From Strongylocentrotus droebachiensis (lineage: Eukaryota; Echinodermata; Echinoidea; Camarodonta; Strongylocentrotidae), in the NCBI GenBank assembly GCA_035222895.1, contig JAVYIG010005346.1:62001-126000 (forward strand): 64,000 bases of DNA, written 5' to 3'. A model generated the notes under the pieces. It did not search any database, was not told the DNA's origin, and worked only from the letters and a program-made list of their open reading frames with translations. The position numbers were made by a program, and so were the translations under genes. Positions 47,601-56,554 of the stretch are shown here, in pieces (positions within the stretch are counted from its first letter, which is position 1; every line of letters begins with the position of its first letter).

Positions 47601-50600
47601 CAATTTTGGAAGAAAATGTATACTGGCTGAGTAATGAGCATAGAAAGACAAGGAAATCAAGGTAGTACCGGCCCCGACACCATGCGTGTTGTCCCATATA
47701 TAGCTTTCTGTGTACAGTGCGTGTTACTTTACCAAGACTCGGTCAAATTTATTATGATTTTGATGACTCTAGAACCTTGCAGTGCACACCAATACTTACA
47801 TGCTACATGATCAACTGTTTCTGATCCTTTCCACACCTTTTCTTTCACAATGCAATCGCATTACCAGTACAAAAGTTTATCTTTAACTTGTATATATATG
47901 TGTATTTGAAAACAGTGTTAATGACTATTTACAAATGTCTAGATTTTATAATACAAATCATATAAACTAAATCAACTACTAATGACAAATTGTATTTATC
48001 TATAAAACTATTGAATTCCTTTTTTTTTATAAATCCTATTAATAAACAATCTTAAAAATTTGAAACAAAAAGCCAATGGGTCATGCAGCACTGGCCACAA
48101 AATTAATGTAAAATGATTGAATAATGACCATTCTGTTTACCATTTTAAATTCTCTACATTCCCTTTAATAACGTGAGTGATATCATTACATTTCAGCCAC
48201 ATTTAAATCCAAAGGGATTACAGAATATGTGCAACTGTTGCAACAAGCATACTCATTAAAAATCGAACATTAGAGACAGACAGAGGAGATGCTCCTCCGC
48301 GACGATTCGCTCAAGTTTCTGGCTTTCTCTCGATTTAATGCCCATTGATCCGGCCGAGAGTCTTGAGTTTCGGGAACATCTGCGAGTTGGTGGCTAGCAT
48401 AGAGAGACATGGGTATGGGTATCAATGGATTAGGGCTGTGGGACGGGCAGGCAGCATGTTCGTCATGAATATTAGAGGGCCATGTTCTTTATTTATTGAT
48501 CAGGAGGAGAGAGGGCCTCTAATAGTTCCTTCCGTGTAGGCAGGAGGCTGTTTGCTGCCTACGGTTTATGTAGATGTAGATGCAGATGAGTTGGAGATGT
48601 TTGCAGGGTGTTGTATGGTCGTTTAGTCTCCAACCGATTTGTCTTAATATATGCAGCTTATCTCATGATCTCTCATCCCAATTCTGTAAATCCATTTTCT
48701 GCTATCTAATCACTTTGATATCATATTCACTATTATTTAACCTACTTCTAACTTTTGATAGGCTTTTTCATCCATGTGGTTGAATCCTCTGTTTGACTTA
48801 TTACCATTTACTAAATATCATTTAAACTCCGTCATGTATACATTATATCTTATGAAAAGGTGCTTTTTAATGAAATTTTATTTTGTTTATGACTCATATT
48901 TCTGTAGAAACATATACAATCTCTACCATTCACATCATGTTCTTTTTACCAAACAGCTAGACCACCAATATTTATCTTTCATAAATGCTTTACATACTTG
49001 CAATCCTACTCCACAAGTATAGGAAAAGCTAGATCTTTGCTACTTCAACTCCATCCCCAAACATCGTTCCTTACAGCGCTTCGATCATGAAACTGGCAGA
49101 ATGAGGCCTATGTACGGGGGTGTTAATACTACATTATAACTTCGCTTCCTAACCGTTCCGATGCCGACGGACGCTCATGACATTCCCAGATGAAGGATCC
49201 ATCAGGGTCCGGGGCAAGTTAAAGCGATCAACGTCGGACGGCCGTCGGAACCGATGACACCGTTGCCAAAATTATACAAGAAGATTAATCACGTCACAAG
49301 AAATCACTGCGGCTACAGCTCATTCAATGGCATCTACATACCCATACTAGAAATAGGGTAGACAAATTCCCTGTGATGTTTTGGGTGTGAGCACTGGGCA
49401 GACATAGTCTGTAGGCACACAGACTCTACTTCAACACCTGAACATTATTCCATGAAACCTTGAGCTGAGACTAACTCTGTCAGGAGCAAGTGTATTGGTG
49501 TAAATATTCATAAATGAATGATACACGCCAATAATATCTCAAACAACAACAAGTATAGTACAAATGCTATGAGGAACGTGCAGTAGATGATGCAGTCAGC
49601 ATAGTCTAATAGTTCAAACACTCTGTTCTGCCTTACTGTTAAAGGAAACCAAAACCTTCATACTAAGTTACTTTTATTGTAAAGTTTAAGATATTTGAAA
49701 AATATCAGTGAAAATTTGAACAAAATCGGGCAAGGAATAAGGAAGTAAGAGCTTTTTGAAATGACTAGTCACTAGAGGGCGGTATTCAATTTGATGACAT
49801 CATCTGTGAACAACTCTCCATGCCTTTTGTACATCAAATTTCATGTTTTTCCTTCTTTCTTGTGATTGAGATAATGTACTCCCCTGAAAGCAATATATAG
49901 AATGCAAAATGATATTCTACTTCACATGTTATGAAGTCGGATCAAGAACACAAATAAATACGAAGAAAATAAAAAATTTGTGAAATTTTATGTACAAAAG
50001 GCATGGAGAGTTGTTCACAGATGATGTCATCAAATTGAATACCGCCCTCTAGTGACTAGTCATTTCAAAAGGCTCTAACTTTCTTATTCCTTGCCCGATG
50101 TTGTTCAAATTTTCACTGATTTTATTCAAATCTTTTAAACTTTACAATAAAAGTAACTTAGTATGAAGGTTTTGGTTTCCTTTAACAAGGGTTTTGTGCC
50201 TGCAAACTTGGGCAAGAATTTGATTTTCGATGGGGGGTTTAGGATGAGAGCTATATGTTTAGACGTTATCAATCCGAGGGCATGATTGGGGATCTTGAAT
50301 GAGCCAAATAGAACAGCTAGTTTCATCACCTCTTCCTTGCCACGCAACATTTCTCACACAATTCATGCGTATCCCCATCACAGGTAGGGATCAATTCCTT
50401 TGCTGTCAATCAATTGTAGAAGCCTTATAATATTCCTTTCTCTTTGGATGCCATTTCCAAACAAAACAAAACGAAATAAAGTCTGTGAGAGGACAAATTT
50501 AGGGGCTCTTGGACCTGTGAGGCCTCTACTGTGGTTCTGGAAATCGAGGAAGGGGAGGGGAGGGATGCCTGAGCCTCTTGTGTATTTGAAGCATTGGAAT

Positions 50601-53600
50601 AATTCGATCAATAATTCACGCATCACTCTCTTCTGTAATTGAATTTGATCATGAATCCTAAACAATATGTAAATCCAAAATGAACTGGAATCACAATAGA
50701 TGTTGAATTGTCAAATTAATCAATTGAAGAAATATGCTAAGTAGTCTGCCATTCGATGTAAAAAATAAATGTCGTGTCCATACTCCATATGAAACATTAT
50801 TCTTTTCAAACTTTGATATTTAGAACAAATTATTGATAATGCACCGATGTTTGCCAGAGGAAGAAAGCCAAAGGAGAAATACCAACAGCCTGTTGGGCTG
50901 GCATCCTTCCTGGTATGCTAGAGAATTGTAACCATGGAAACCGCATGAATTCATGTACAGGGGTTCTGAAGGTGAGCAGCATCATCGATCAGGTTTCTTT
51001 TGTATTTTGTTCACTACTCCTTGTCTCTCTTGACGTTTGCTTTCCTCCGTCAATCTACAGCCTCTTTCACCATTTTCTCTTCATTTCCTGTTATTCATGT
51101 ATGTCTTTGTCAAATTTCTTCATCTTCTTCTTTTTTTGGTCAGACAAGTGTTTGACTGTGAGCTTTTTCTCTGCAAAATGATTTCCATCTGCTCCTAGAT
51201 CTTTCAAAGTTCCTCCCATCCCCCACCCCTCTGTCTCTCTCCCTCTCCCAGTCTTCCTCTTCAGTCCGTCCCCCTCTCCCCCTCTATGTCACTCGGACTA
51301 CCTCCCTTATTCTTTTGCCCTCCCTTTCCTCGATCCCTACCTCTCTCTCCTCCCTCCTCCTCCCTCGCTCTTCATACCTCCCCTCCCATTTTCTCTTCTC
51401 CCTGCCCCTGTCTCTACCCCCTCCCTCCTTTCCTCCCTCCCTCCTTTCCTTCCTCCCTCCCACTCTCTCTCTACACTCTCCCTCCCTCCGCCCTCCATCC
51501 TCCTCCTACCCTCCTCCTCACCCTCCTCCTTCCCTCCTCTCTCCTTTCCTCCCCCTTCCTCCCCCTTCTCTACCCCACCCCCAAAAAAGAAAGTCACTCT
51601 GATGAAGCCATCACATATTATCAGTCTGAACTGCTAAAGCCCAGACGGATAGTAACATACTTCCTCCCCTTCTCCTCCATGAACCAGAGACACATCCATG
51701 GAATGAGATGAATGAAGCAGAGAGGTGTATACGACACATGGCACGCATCACTTAAAGTTATAAATGGATGGAGTAAGAAGAAGGACTCCTGAAGATCATA
51801 GTAAAGAAGGATCATGTATACAGAGCAGTGATTGTGAGGGATCATGTGCTGACTGCATTATGTTCACTCTTGCATTCTACATTGAAAGAAAATTTGCATT
51901 CAGAAGGAGAAAACAGTCTTGTATTCCCCAAGCCAGAGTCGCTTCAAATATAAAAGTATTTTTGAACAGATTTCTGACTGCAATGCAATCTCATTCCGTA
52001 CAAATTTATCCTCAATCATTACCAAAATAACACTCCTAAAATTGTAATCAGGATAACATATTCACAAGAAATCAAAGTTCAGGCATATGAAGATGGTTCA
52101 ATTTTCAACTCAGGTCTTTTTTTCTCCCAATCCCTTTTAGAAAGTTGCCCACATCCTCACATAAAATCTTGATAGTTCAATTTTTTGTAAAGATTCATGT
52201 GAGCTTCCTGAACTAATTTCCTCTTTGCTCTGATCATTGTAAGTGAAATATCTCAAAATATTTATGATCGATTTAACATTAACTACATGTATTGCTGCAG
52301 CTTGATATTTCTTCACATACAAAATTTAGGAAGAGACTTCCAAAGTCTTGAGATCACAATATTTGAATCTGTGTATTTTGTTGGCATCACCTCATATATC
52401 TACTCTATTTCATTATCTTCTTGAAAAGTTTGAAACAAACCCCAAACCCTAACCCAAACGCGGTATCGCTCTTGACGTCATCAAAGCTAGCCGAATATAA
52501 ACACGCTCCCACCACCAACCCATGTGCCCCTCCAGCCTGGTTCTCTGTCGGTTTTCATTTAATGAAAGCTCACGACATGCTATTGATTAAACACTTTGAA
52601 TCAAAACAAAACAACAGTGTCTTCCCTCAACGAATATCAGAAAGGATCTGGGGGTATATCCATTGCTACAGTACAATGTTTGGATTTAGTTTGTAATCTT
52701 TGTGTCGCAATAGGATATTGACTAAACACTCTGCATCAAACAAAACAACTGTGTGTTTCCTAATCCAAATATAAGATAAGATTGTGGTGGTATCTCTGAT
52801 GCTACAATACTAGATGTTAGATTGCAACACCTTAGCACAGCATCCAGCCCAAGATTTTTTTTCCTCCCGTAGAAATTCTTCCAGATTTAAACTATTAAAA
52901 TTGTCTCTCTATTTCACTCTCAGTTAATATTTACCAGACTCTTTTTTTTTAATTCTCCAAAGAGATCTTTTCAGAGCCAAATCGCTAATAGATCAAATAT
53001 ACATTGATTTTTCACTAGATGGAAAGAAAATTAAAATCTTACTTGTCTGGATGTATAAGAAAATCTTTTCAAGAATATGCAAACAATACATTCTGCAAAA
53101 TTCGCCATTTAGAATTAGAAATAAAACAGCAAAACCTATGTCAAATATATGAGAAATTCACACACTTTGCTAAGAATAATGACAAACCGATAAATCGATA
53201 CATGCAGACCAATAACAAATCAGTTCAGTCCTGCACATAGCCCGATCGAGCTGGACACAAGGATCCATATCCGCATTCAATTGATAATATTCCAATATTC
53301 ATTTTAAAACACAGCTGCCCTTTGGAGCAAGTGTGAAGCGAGCAATAATAAATACATTTCCCTTTCCTAAATCATCATCTTTCCGCTACCATCAAACCCT
53401 TCACCCTCTTGTAATGGCCTGGAGTGGAGAGGGCGGCAGGACTCAAAGGGAAGCCGTGATATCGGAGGCAGCGTGCACGATGTTTACCTGCCTGCTCGGC
53501 GTGATTGGATTCTCATTTATGACGCGTGGTGGGGATGTATCCGGCTGGCTTTCCTCCTCACTCCCGTAAAAAAATTATATGATGTGTGTGAGGTTTAGAT

Positions 53601-55000
53601 GAGATTTGAAGATTTGAAGGTAATATTGAGTTCCAGTTAAAGAGTAGCTTTTCAAAGTAAAATCTGGCTAGAAGTAATACTGAATTGTTTTGCATGCCTT
53701 AGAACTTAGAAGGGTTGTTTGGACCAGCGAATTTAATAATATAAATGAAAACCAGCTAGAATTGATGATCAATGAAATGAACAATTCCCATTTATATGTT
53801 GGAGACCACATCTTAGGCATGCCATTGCGACTTTCCTTATCTTACTTTGCTCATTACACTGCATTTATTCTCTACCAAAATTGTCAGGCAGCTAACATCC
53901 ATTTGTAGTTTTCAAAGTATAAATTCTGTCCTTCTCTCTTAGAATTCATCTTTCATCAATACCACATCTCACAATTTCCCATTTTCCTGTAAAGCCCATC
54001 TCTACTAGTTTGGCCAGGAGGAATTAGACCTCCCTGCAAGGTCACTGACAGGTGGTTATCTCATCAAATCAGCTCTCAATTAACATAAGAAAAGGGGATC
54101 ATGGGGGACCAACAGGCACCGATTAGGCATTGTTTGCTATATAGAGGGCGCAAGTAGCTATAAGAAGTGCAGTGGGGCTTTAACCCCTGATGCGTGCTTG
54201 CAATGAGATGGATAGGGTTAACTGAAGTCTCGGCATGTCTCGAAGAATGTTTTCTAAAGCTCCTCGTGTTTCAAGTTATGGCTCGAGTGTTTGGGAAGGG
54301 ATGATCTTCAGACTTCTGCAATGTTTGCAGTGCAGTAAAAACATTGCATTGTGAAAAGAAAAAGTGCAACTGAGGTGACGTCAAATATGTAACCACTCTT
54401 TAGGTATTTTATTATCTTACATTAGAAGAGCATGTTATGCCTTTGCATCACCATTTCAAACCTTCATTTTAGAAATAGGCTAGTGATGTATACATGTATA
54501 ACCTTATTTTGCTTTATTCTGGTACTTGAGATGTTCATTTTTGTTTGTTTGCGACATCCAAAAATCAAATACAGCAGGGTTTTTCAAGCAATTGTTTTAG
54601 ACAAAGACAACATTTCTGTATATCATTTGCAGGAGAAGGGGGGGGGGGGTGTGTTCTTGACTGGAATGGCAATCTTTTATCATTCAATAGAAAAATGATT
54701 TAAGCAGGAAAAAGAGAAATTTTTAAAAATCGTTGTAACTGACCCTCAACATTAGCAAGGTTTCTTGGCAGAGCTGCTAAGACTAAATGCCCCAAAATCA
54801 GTATTTTGTTCAGGAAATGCATATTTCTCAAGTAGGAGTATAACAATACAGATACCTCTTCTGTCCTTAAAATCAATATTTGATATAAAACCTTCAGTAT
54901 TTTTCTAAAATTTCAATTTTCAGTAAGAAGTGCAAAATTAGTATGTAGTAAATCCCAAGGCAGCTTCGTCTTGGCATTTATGAAGCATTTTCTGTACTTT

Positions 55001-55031
<31 letters not shown>

Positions 55032-55343
55032 CACATATATATTCATCAGTTGCAATTCTAAGAAACAAAAGAAGAAATTGTCTGTTTGGAGCCATCATCG
55101 GAACCAGAAGTCATATACTTTATAACACATCCTTATGACTCCAAACGGACGAATTTCTTCCAGTTTATGCAAAAATGGTCGTTCCACTTACCGGAGTTCC
55201 TCCCACTGAGATGGCTACCTTGTTGCCACTGGATAGGACTTCAATCTCAAGTTCTTGAGGTATTGTATCTAAGATATCTCTCCCTCCATCTTTGGTCTCC
55301 CGAGCATCTCCCTTTTCAAGCGCCTCACCGTCTCCACCTGCAG
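26241..55343 (-). CDS. POMGNT1: POMGNT1: protein O-linked-mannose beta-1,2-N-acetylglucosaminyltransferase 1 (13 exons, N-terminus missing)
   Basis: Golgi type II membrane glycosyltransferase (GT13) that transfers GlcNAc from UDP-GlcNAc to O-linked mannose, notably on alpha-dystroglycan. Thirteen exons with consistent phases give 590 residues plus TGA; human has 660, so about 70-90 N-terminal residues (cytosolic tail and membrane anchor) are not visible. The order is: stem carbohydrate-binding domain ([34 protein letters not shown]), linker with Cys residues, then the catalytic domain ([34 protein letters not shown] metal-binding motif, [47 protein letters not shown]), ending [11 protein letters not shown] and VGVPASPYS. 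No key motif is missing. It faces SLC35D tail to tail. One intron holds a DIRS-like element. Confidence 0.95.
26809..26918 (-). CDS. POMGNT1: POMGNT1 exon
   Basis: Acceptor TTTCAG, donor GTAAGT. It encodes [20 protein letters not shown] then [17 protein letters not shown], nearly the same as the vertebrate CLHIWDLDVRG...[23 protein letters not shown]. Confidence 0.97.
27146..28097 (-). repeat. 11-bp minisatellite, about 85 copies, filling an intron
   Basis: The + strand unit is CTCAATACCAT/C with variants (CTAAATACCAT, CTCAATATCAT, CTCAATACAAT). It covers about 80% of the 1.18 kb intron between the exons at 28099 and 26918. The upper end reaches the splice donor: the donor GTGGGTATTGAG on the minus strand is itself a repeat-unit variant (GTGGTATTGAG). 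The variant pair CAATACAATCTCAATATCAT recurs near 27471, 27768 and 27911, spaced by exact multiples of 11, showing higher-order structure. Not CRISPR: there are no spacers. Confidence 0.95.
28099..28350 (-). CDS. POMGNT1: POMGNT1 exon
   Basis: Acceptor CTCCCCCAG, donor GTGGGT. 84 codons in phase 0, from [20 protein letters not shown] through [17 protein letters not shown] to [18 protein letters not shown] and LSTAK. Matches vertebrate YFKKHKFNTVPGVQL ... [22 protein letters not shown]. The donor is built from minisatellite sequence. Confidence 0.97.
28395..28590 (-). mobile_element. Dispersed SINE-like repeat fragment
   Basis: Contains CCCATTTACACCTGGGTAGA, then GAGTGGCAAATGTGG, GCCGGGCTGACATTTGAAAC and CTCAACC. 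This wording is familiar to me from sea-urchin genomic repeats, but that is memory, not a search. Ends are unresolved. Confidence 0.45.
28708..28833 (-). CDS. POMGNT1: POMGNT1 exon
   Basis: Acceptor TTTCAG, donor GTGTGT. It encodes [20 protein letters not shown] then [20 protein letters not shown] and FQ, a highly conserved catalytic-domain segment. Exactly 42 codons, phase 0 at both ends. Confidence 0.97.
28834..29983 (-). other. Intron with no recognised feature
   Basis: POMGNT1 intron. AT-rich; short open frames show no similarity. Phrases such as ATCCTAAC and TAATCCTA recur loosely at 29700-29880. Confidence 0.5.
29984..30120 (-). pseudogene. POMGNT1: Decayed tandem copy of the POMGNT1 exon at 30210-30411
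   Basis: Offset exactly 220 bp from the real exon. On the minus strand it reads [17 protein letters not shown], then after a one-base loss and in another frame [20 protein letters not shown] with WPTSEK and a degraded donor GTTAGA. Only the 3' two-thirds of the exon is copied, and the left half of the copy is bounded by a 15-base C run. It has no acceptor of its own at the matching place, so it cannot serve as an exon. Both copies share the exon body and downstream intron traces. Confidence 0.85.
30210..30411 (-). CDS. POMGNT1: POMGNT1 exon
   Basis: Acceptor TTCACAG, donor GTAAGA. It encodes [60 protein letters not shown] and KWPTPEK. Matches human [49 protein letters not shown] almost residue by residue. 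Confidence 0.98.
30705..31016 (+). repeat. CT-rich tract with CCCCAACTAAATCTCTCCCC spacer repeat
   Basis: CTCTCT blocks alternate about four times with a diverged non-CT segment (ACCC/CAACTAAATCTCTCCCC ... CTCGTTCTTTATCTC), a unit of roughly 75 bp. It lies directly against the next exon's donor side. Confidence 0.8.
31072..31130 (-). CDS. POMGNT1: POMGNT1 exon with metal-binding motif
   Basis: Acceptor CTACAG, donor GTAAGC. It encodes [19 protein letters not shown], which carries the LEEDLD (DxD-like) site that binds Mn-UDP-GlcNAc in GnT-I-type enzymes. Human reads EAKFAVVLEEDLDIAVDFF. Confidence 0.96.
31131..32007 (-). other. Intron with no recognised feature
   Basis: POMGNT1 intron; AT-rich, one small palindrome near 31655-31676 (TTTCTAAAATGC/TTTTAGAAAG). 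No gene. Confidence 0.55.
32008..32177 (-). CDS. POMGNT1: POMGNT1 exon
   Basis: Acceptor CTTCAG, donor GTAAGT. It encodes [40 protein letters not shown] and [16 protein letters not shown]; the human segment is [31 protein letters not shown]. Confidence 0.98.
32217..32300 (+). mobile_element. tRNA-like fragment, possible SINE head
   Basis: TTGGTTTAGCGGA fits an A box and GGTTTGAAACT, about 60 bases later, a degraded B box. The cloverleaf cannot be completed convincingly. Low confidence. Confidence 0.3.
32553..32655 (-). CDS. POMGNT1: POMGNT1 exon
   Basis: Acceptor CTCACAG, donor GTGAGT. It encodes [20 protein letters not shown] and [14 protein letters not shown], the start of the catalytic Rossmann-like fold ([22 protein letters not shown] in human). 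Confidence 0.97.
32656..33224 (-). other. Intron with no recognised feature
   Basis: POMGNT1 intron, AT-rich, no gene. Confidence 0.55.
33225..33352 (-). CDS. POMGNT1: POMGNT1 exon (Cys-rich linker)
   Basis: Acceptor TTTGCAG, donor GTACAT. It encodes [20 protein letters not shown] then [20 protein letters not shown] and EQ. The four Cys match the human linker AECHW...[22 protein letters not shown]. Confidence 0.97.
33905..34003 (-). CDS. POMGNT1: POMGNT1 exon (end of stem domain)
   Basis: Acceptor CTTACAG, donor GTGAGT. It encodes [20 protein letters not shown] and [12 protein letters not shown], matching human [31 protein letters not shown]. Confidence 0.96.
34111..34250 (+). repeat. (GA)n tract
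   Basis: About 120 bp of AGAGAG with GACAGA interruptions, then GGGGAGGGGG; intronic. The overlapping Ser/Leu ORFs are repeat translations. Confidence 0.9.
34251..38538 (-). other. Intron; microsatellite only
   Basis: POMGNT1 intron. 35461-35645 is a (CAGA)n/(GA)n microsatellite. 37529-37572 shares about 44 bp with 45017-45059 on the other side of the DIRS-like element. No exon, RNA gene or transposon ends otherwise. Confidence 0.5.
35461..35645 (+). repeat. (CAGA)n then (GA)n microsatellite
   Basis: Starts GACAGACAGACAGACAGACG, becomes GA-rich with GAGAGAGA runs. Confidence 0.95.
38539..38690 (+). repeat. (CT)n microsatellite
   Basis: About 150 bp of CTCTCT with GTCTCT and TATCTC interruptions; the purest block is at 38635-38678. 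Confidence 0.95.
38918..39044 (-). CDS. POMGNT1: POMGNT1 exon (stem domain)
   Basis: Acceptor ATCTTCAG, donor GTAAGA. It encodes [20 protein letters not shown] then [20 protein letters not shown] and RH. The human counterpart is [20 protein letters not shown] ... [15 protein letters not shown]. The acceptor is about 100 bp from the end of the DIRS-like insertion. Confidence 0.97.
39177..39338 (+). repeat. Left inverted terminal repeat of the DIRS-like element
   Basis: About 160 bp, reverse complement of 44696-44858. The part from CTACCTATTCTACTTTGC to CCTCTTCCTCTTATC shows no difference between the two ends by eye. Confidence 0.92.
39392..39491 (+). repeat. Internal complementary region of the DIRS-like element
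   Basis: About 100 bp that joins the reverse complement of the extreme left end (39142-39195) to the reverse complement of the extreme right end (44848-44869), as expected for the circle-junction template DIRS elements keep near their 3' side. It also fixes the element's outer ends at about 39142 and 44869. Confidence 0.85.
39480..40500 (-). mobile_element. Tyrosine recombinase region of the DIRS-like element (fossil)
   Basis: Carries pieces typical of DIRS recombinases, such as [17 protein letters not shown] near the C-terminal catalytic box, and an N-terminal core-binding part with [17 protein letters not shown]. Broken. The domain integrates circular cDNA in this family. Confidence 0.8.
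40900..42110 (-). mobile_element. Reverse transcriptase / RNase H region of the DIRS-like element (fossil)
   Basis: Shows [12 protein letters not shown] and [13 protein letters not shown] (RT motif A region), [11 protein letters not shown] and [10 protein letters not shown] (RNase H), the arrangement known from DIRS and related elements. Broken. Confidence 0.85.
42300..44340 (-). mobile_element. Gag-like region of the DIRS-like element (fossil)
   Basis: Pro-, Ser- and Arg-rich reading frames at the element's 5' side, in the place of the DIRS gag-like ORF. No recognisable nucleocapsid finger. Contains a 276-bp tandem duplication. Broken. Confidence 0.6.
43729..44275 (-). repeat. 276-bp tandem duplication in the gag-like region
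   Basis: Copies at about 43729-44004 and 44005-44275 differ at few positions. The length is 92 codons, so frame is kept. Each minus-strand copy starts [12 protein letters not shown] and contains [10 protein letters not shown] and [13 protein letters not shown]. Confidence 0.92.
44696..44858 (-). repeat. Right inverted terminal repeat of the DIRS-like element
   Basis: Partner of 39177-39338; begins the element in its own orientation. Confidence 0.92.
45627..45770. repeat. 144-bp foldback with perfect central palindrome arms
   Basis: TTTTGCTATACGTTTC ... CAATGTTTCT at the left pairs with AGAAACATTG ... ATTGCAAAA at the right. At the centre AGTAATTACTTACAA and TTGTAAGTAATTACT are perfect complements across a 9-base loop. 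Confidence 0.85.
46327..46344 (+). repeat. Poly-C run (18 C)
   Basis: Followed after ACTCCTTT by eight A; poly-G on the POMGNT1 sense strand. Confidence 0.9.
46809..46988 (-). CDS. POMGNT1: POMGNT1 exon (stem domain core)
   Basis: Acceptor TTTTGCAG, donor GTATGT. 60 codons, phase 0 at both ends: [60 protein letters not shown]. Nearly identical in pattern to human [40 protein letters not shown]. Confidence 0.98.
46989..49638 (-). other. POMGNT1 intron; one MITE, otherwise nothing recognised
   Basis: Contains MITE family A copy 4 (about 47660-47886). Several open frames around 48345-49022 have no domain. Confidence 0.5.
47660..47886 (-). mobile_element. MITE, TTAA family A, copy 4 (reverse orientation, shortened)
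   Basis: Reverse complement starts at TTAA (47883-47886), GTTAAAGATAAAC, then ATGCGATTGCATTGTGAAAG, GTTGATCAT, ATTGGTGTGCACTGCAAGGT. The other end is diverged near 47660. Confidence 0.75.
49639..50185. mobile_element. 547-bp foldback MITE with TTAA ends
   Basis: TTAAAGGAAACCAAAACC at the left and GGTTTTGGTTTCCTTTAA at the right are perfect inverted repeats. The arms stay complementary for about 200 bp (ATGACTAGTCACTAGAGGGC pairs with GCCCTCTAGTGACTAGTCAT; GATGACATCATCTGTGAACA likewise). The centre (about 49850-49980) is single-copy. TTAA at both tips could be the target duplication of a piggyBac-type element, or part of the arm. Confidence 0.88.
50186..51195 (-). other. POMGNT1 intron, nothing recognised
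   Basis: Open frames on both strands (for example 50378-50665) are short and mutually overlapping, without domains or splice context. Confidence 0.5.
51196..51590 (+). repeat. CT/CCT polypyrimidine tract, about 390 bp
   Basis: Almost pure pyrimidine with CCCTCC blocks. Gives long artificial Pro/Ser/Leu and, on the other strand, Gly/Glu/Arg ORFs. Confidence 0.9.
51591..55191 (-). other. POMGNT1 intron, nothing recognised
   Basis: AT-rich. A G run at about 54639 and an A/TA run at about 55001-55030. No exon or transposon ends found. Confidence 0.45.
55192..55343 (-). CDS. POMGNT1: POMGNT1 exon (start of stem domain; first exon visible)
   Basis: Acceptor CTTTCAG, donor GTAAGT. It encodes an acidic linker ([20 protein letters not shown]) and then [20 protein letters not shown] with P, matching human [20 protein letters not shown]. 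Phase 0 at the donor fits the next exon. A second AG six bases downstream (CTGCAG) could also act as acceptor, trimming two residues. The upstream exon with the membrane anchor was not found. Confidence 0.88.
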
Positions 55344-55609
55344 CTGAAAGAGTAAAGGTCAAAGGTCATAGGTCAATTATCTATTCAAAAAATTAATTTG
55401 ACTGATAAGTTTGGTACTTCATGTCATTATTCTAGTAATTTATCAATTTGGAAGGGAATTCAAAGCCTGCACACAATGTGTGCAACAACTCCACCTTGAG
55501 GTTTTTTTTGTTATGATACTGTCTGATTAATATCATGTATGGTTTAATTTGAATGGTTATTTAAGCAACGGCAAATTCAATTTTAACAGTTATGAACATT
55601 CCATCAGAA

Positions 55610-55630
55610 GGGGGGGGGGGGGGAGGGGGT
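55610..55630 (+). repeat. Poly-G run
   Basis: 14 G, A, then GGGGG; poly-C in the POMGNT1 sense direction. Confidence 0.9.
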
Positions 55631-56554
55631 ATTATCTCTCTAGTGAAGTTGTTACCTGGTCTTGCCAAAGAATTACCCCCTTTTTTTTTAAAGCTGATAA
55701 AAAAAAATGTAGCATTCACAAATTCACAAAATAAATAAATTTCTGTCTGATGCAGAATTCTACTCATTATAACATGATACCCACTCATCAACAACTCTGC
55801 ACATATCATACCTACATGGCGATAAATAACACTTGCACGGCAGACAATTTAGCTCACAAAGGTTAAATGAACAGCACACTCTACCTCCCCTCTCCTCTGG
55901 GGAAAGGGAATTCTTTGAAAATTGAGCATATTGCTGTTAAATCAGGCACAGAATATGAGAAAAGAGATTTCCCAGTCATCCACGATGCTTTGAAGAATGC
56001 TCCTGGGCAAAATCAGCATTGCAATCTCGCTATTTTGATGCTCTCTTTAATAAATTGCTCATATCTACCGTCTTTACGCCTCTGGGCCCAAGCCCGATAT
56101 TGGCAACAAAGCGAGTCTTCTCATTTTGCCCTCGGTACAAAGGGACTAAATGAATGAAGAGATGGGGGGTAGGTGACTAAGATACCGAGGTCATGTGACA
56201 TATCATCCGCATGAGCACCCGAATGTCATGTTACGAAGCAATATGAACAACTATACATGTACGGCAGACGGAACATTTTTTCTGTACAAAGAAAAAGGAA
56301 GATGGAAGCTTGTATTTCCACCCTCATGTTTTACACTGCAGCAAATTGATACTACGTACATAACACTGTCAGGAAATGTTTTGAGAGTACATTTGAAGAA
56401 AAAAAGAAAAATTGTTTTCAACTCAACTCAGGTGGAATAGGGCTCGATTTGTTGTTGGTTTGTTTTACCTTTCTGGTAAGAAAGATATGTATGCTTGTAT
56501 GAAGTTAAAAACGACCAGGGGCCTGACAGCTTTGACCCCTCTCTGATGGACTTA

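Noticed and set aside
52440-52460. Telomere-like CCCTAACCC
   Set aside because: Only about one and a half units; no array.
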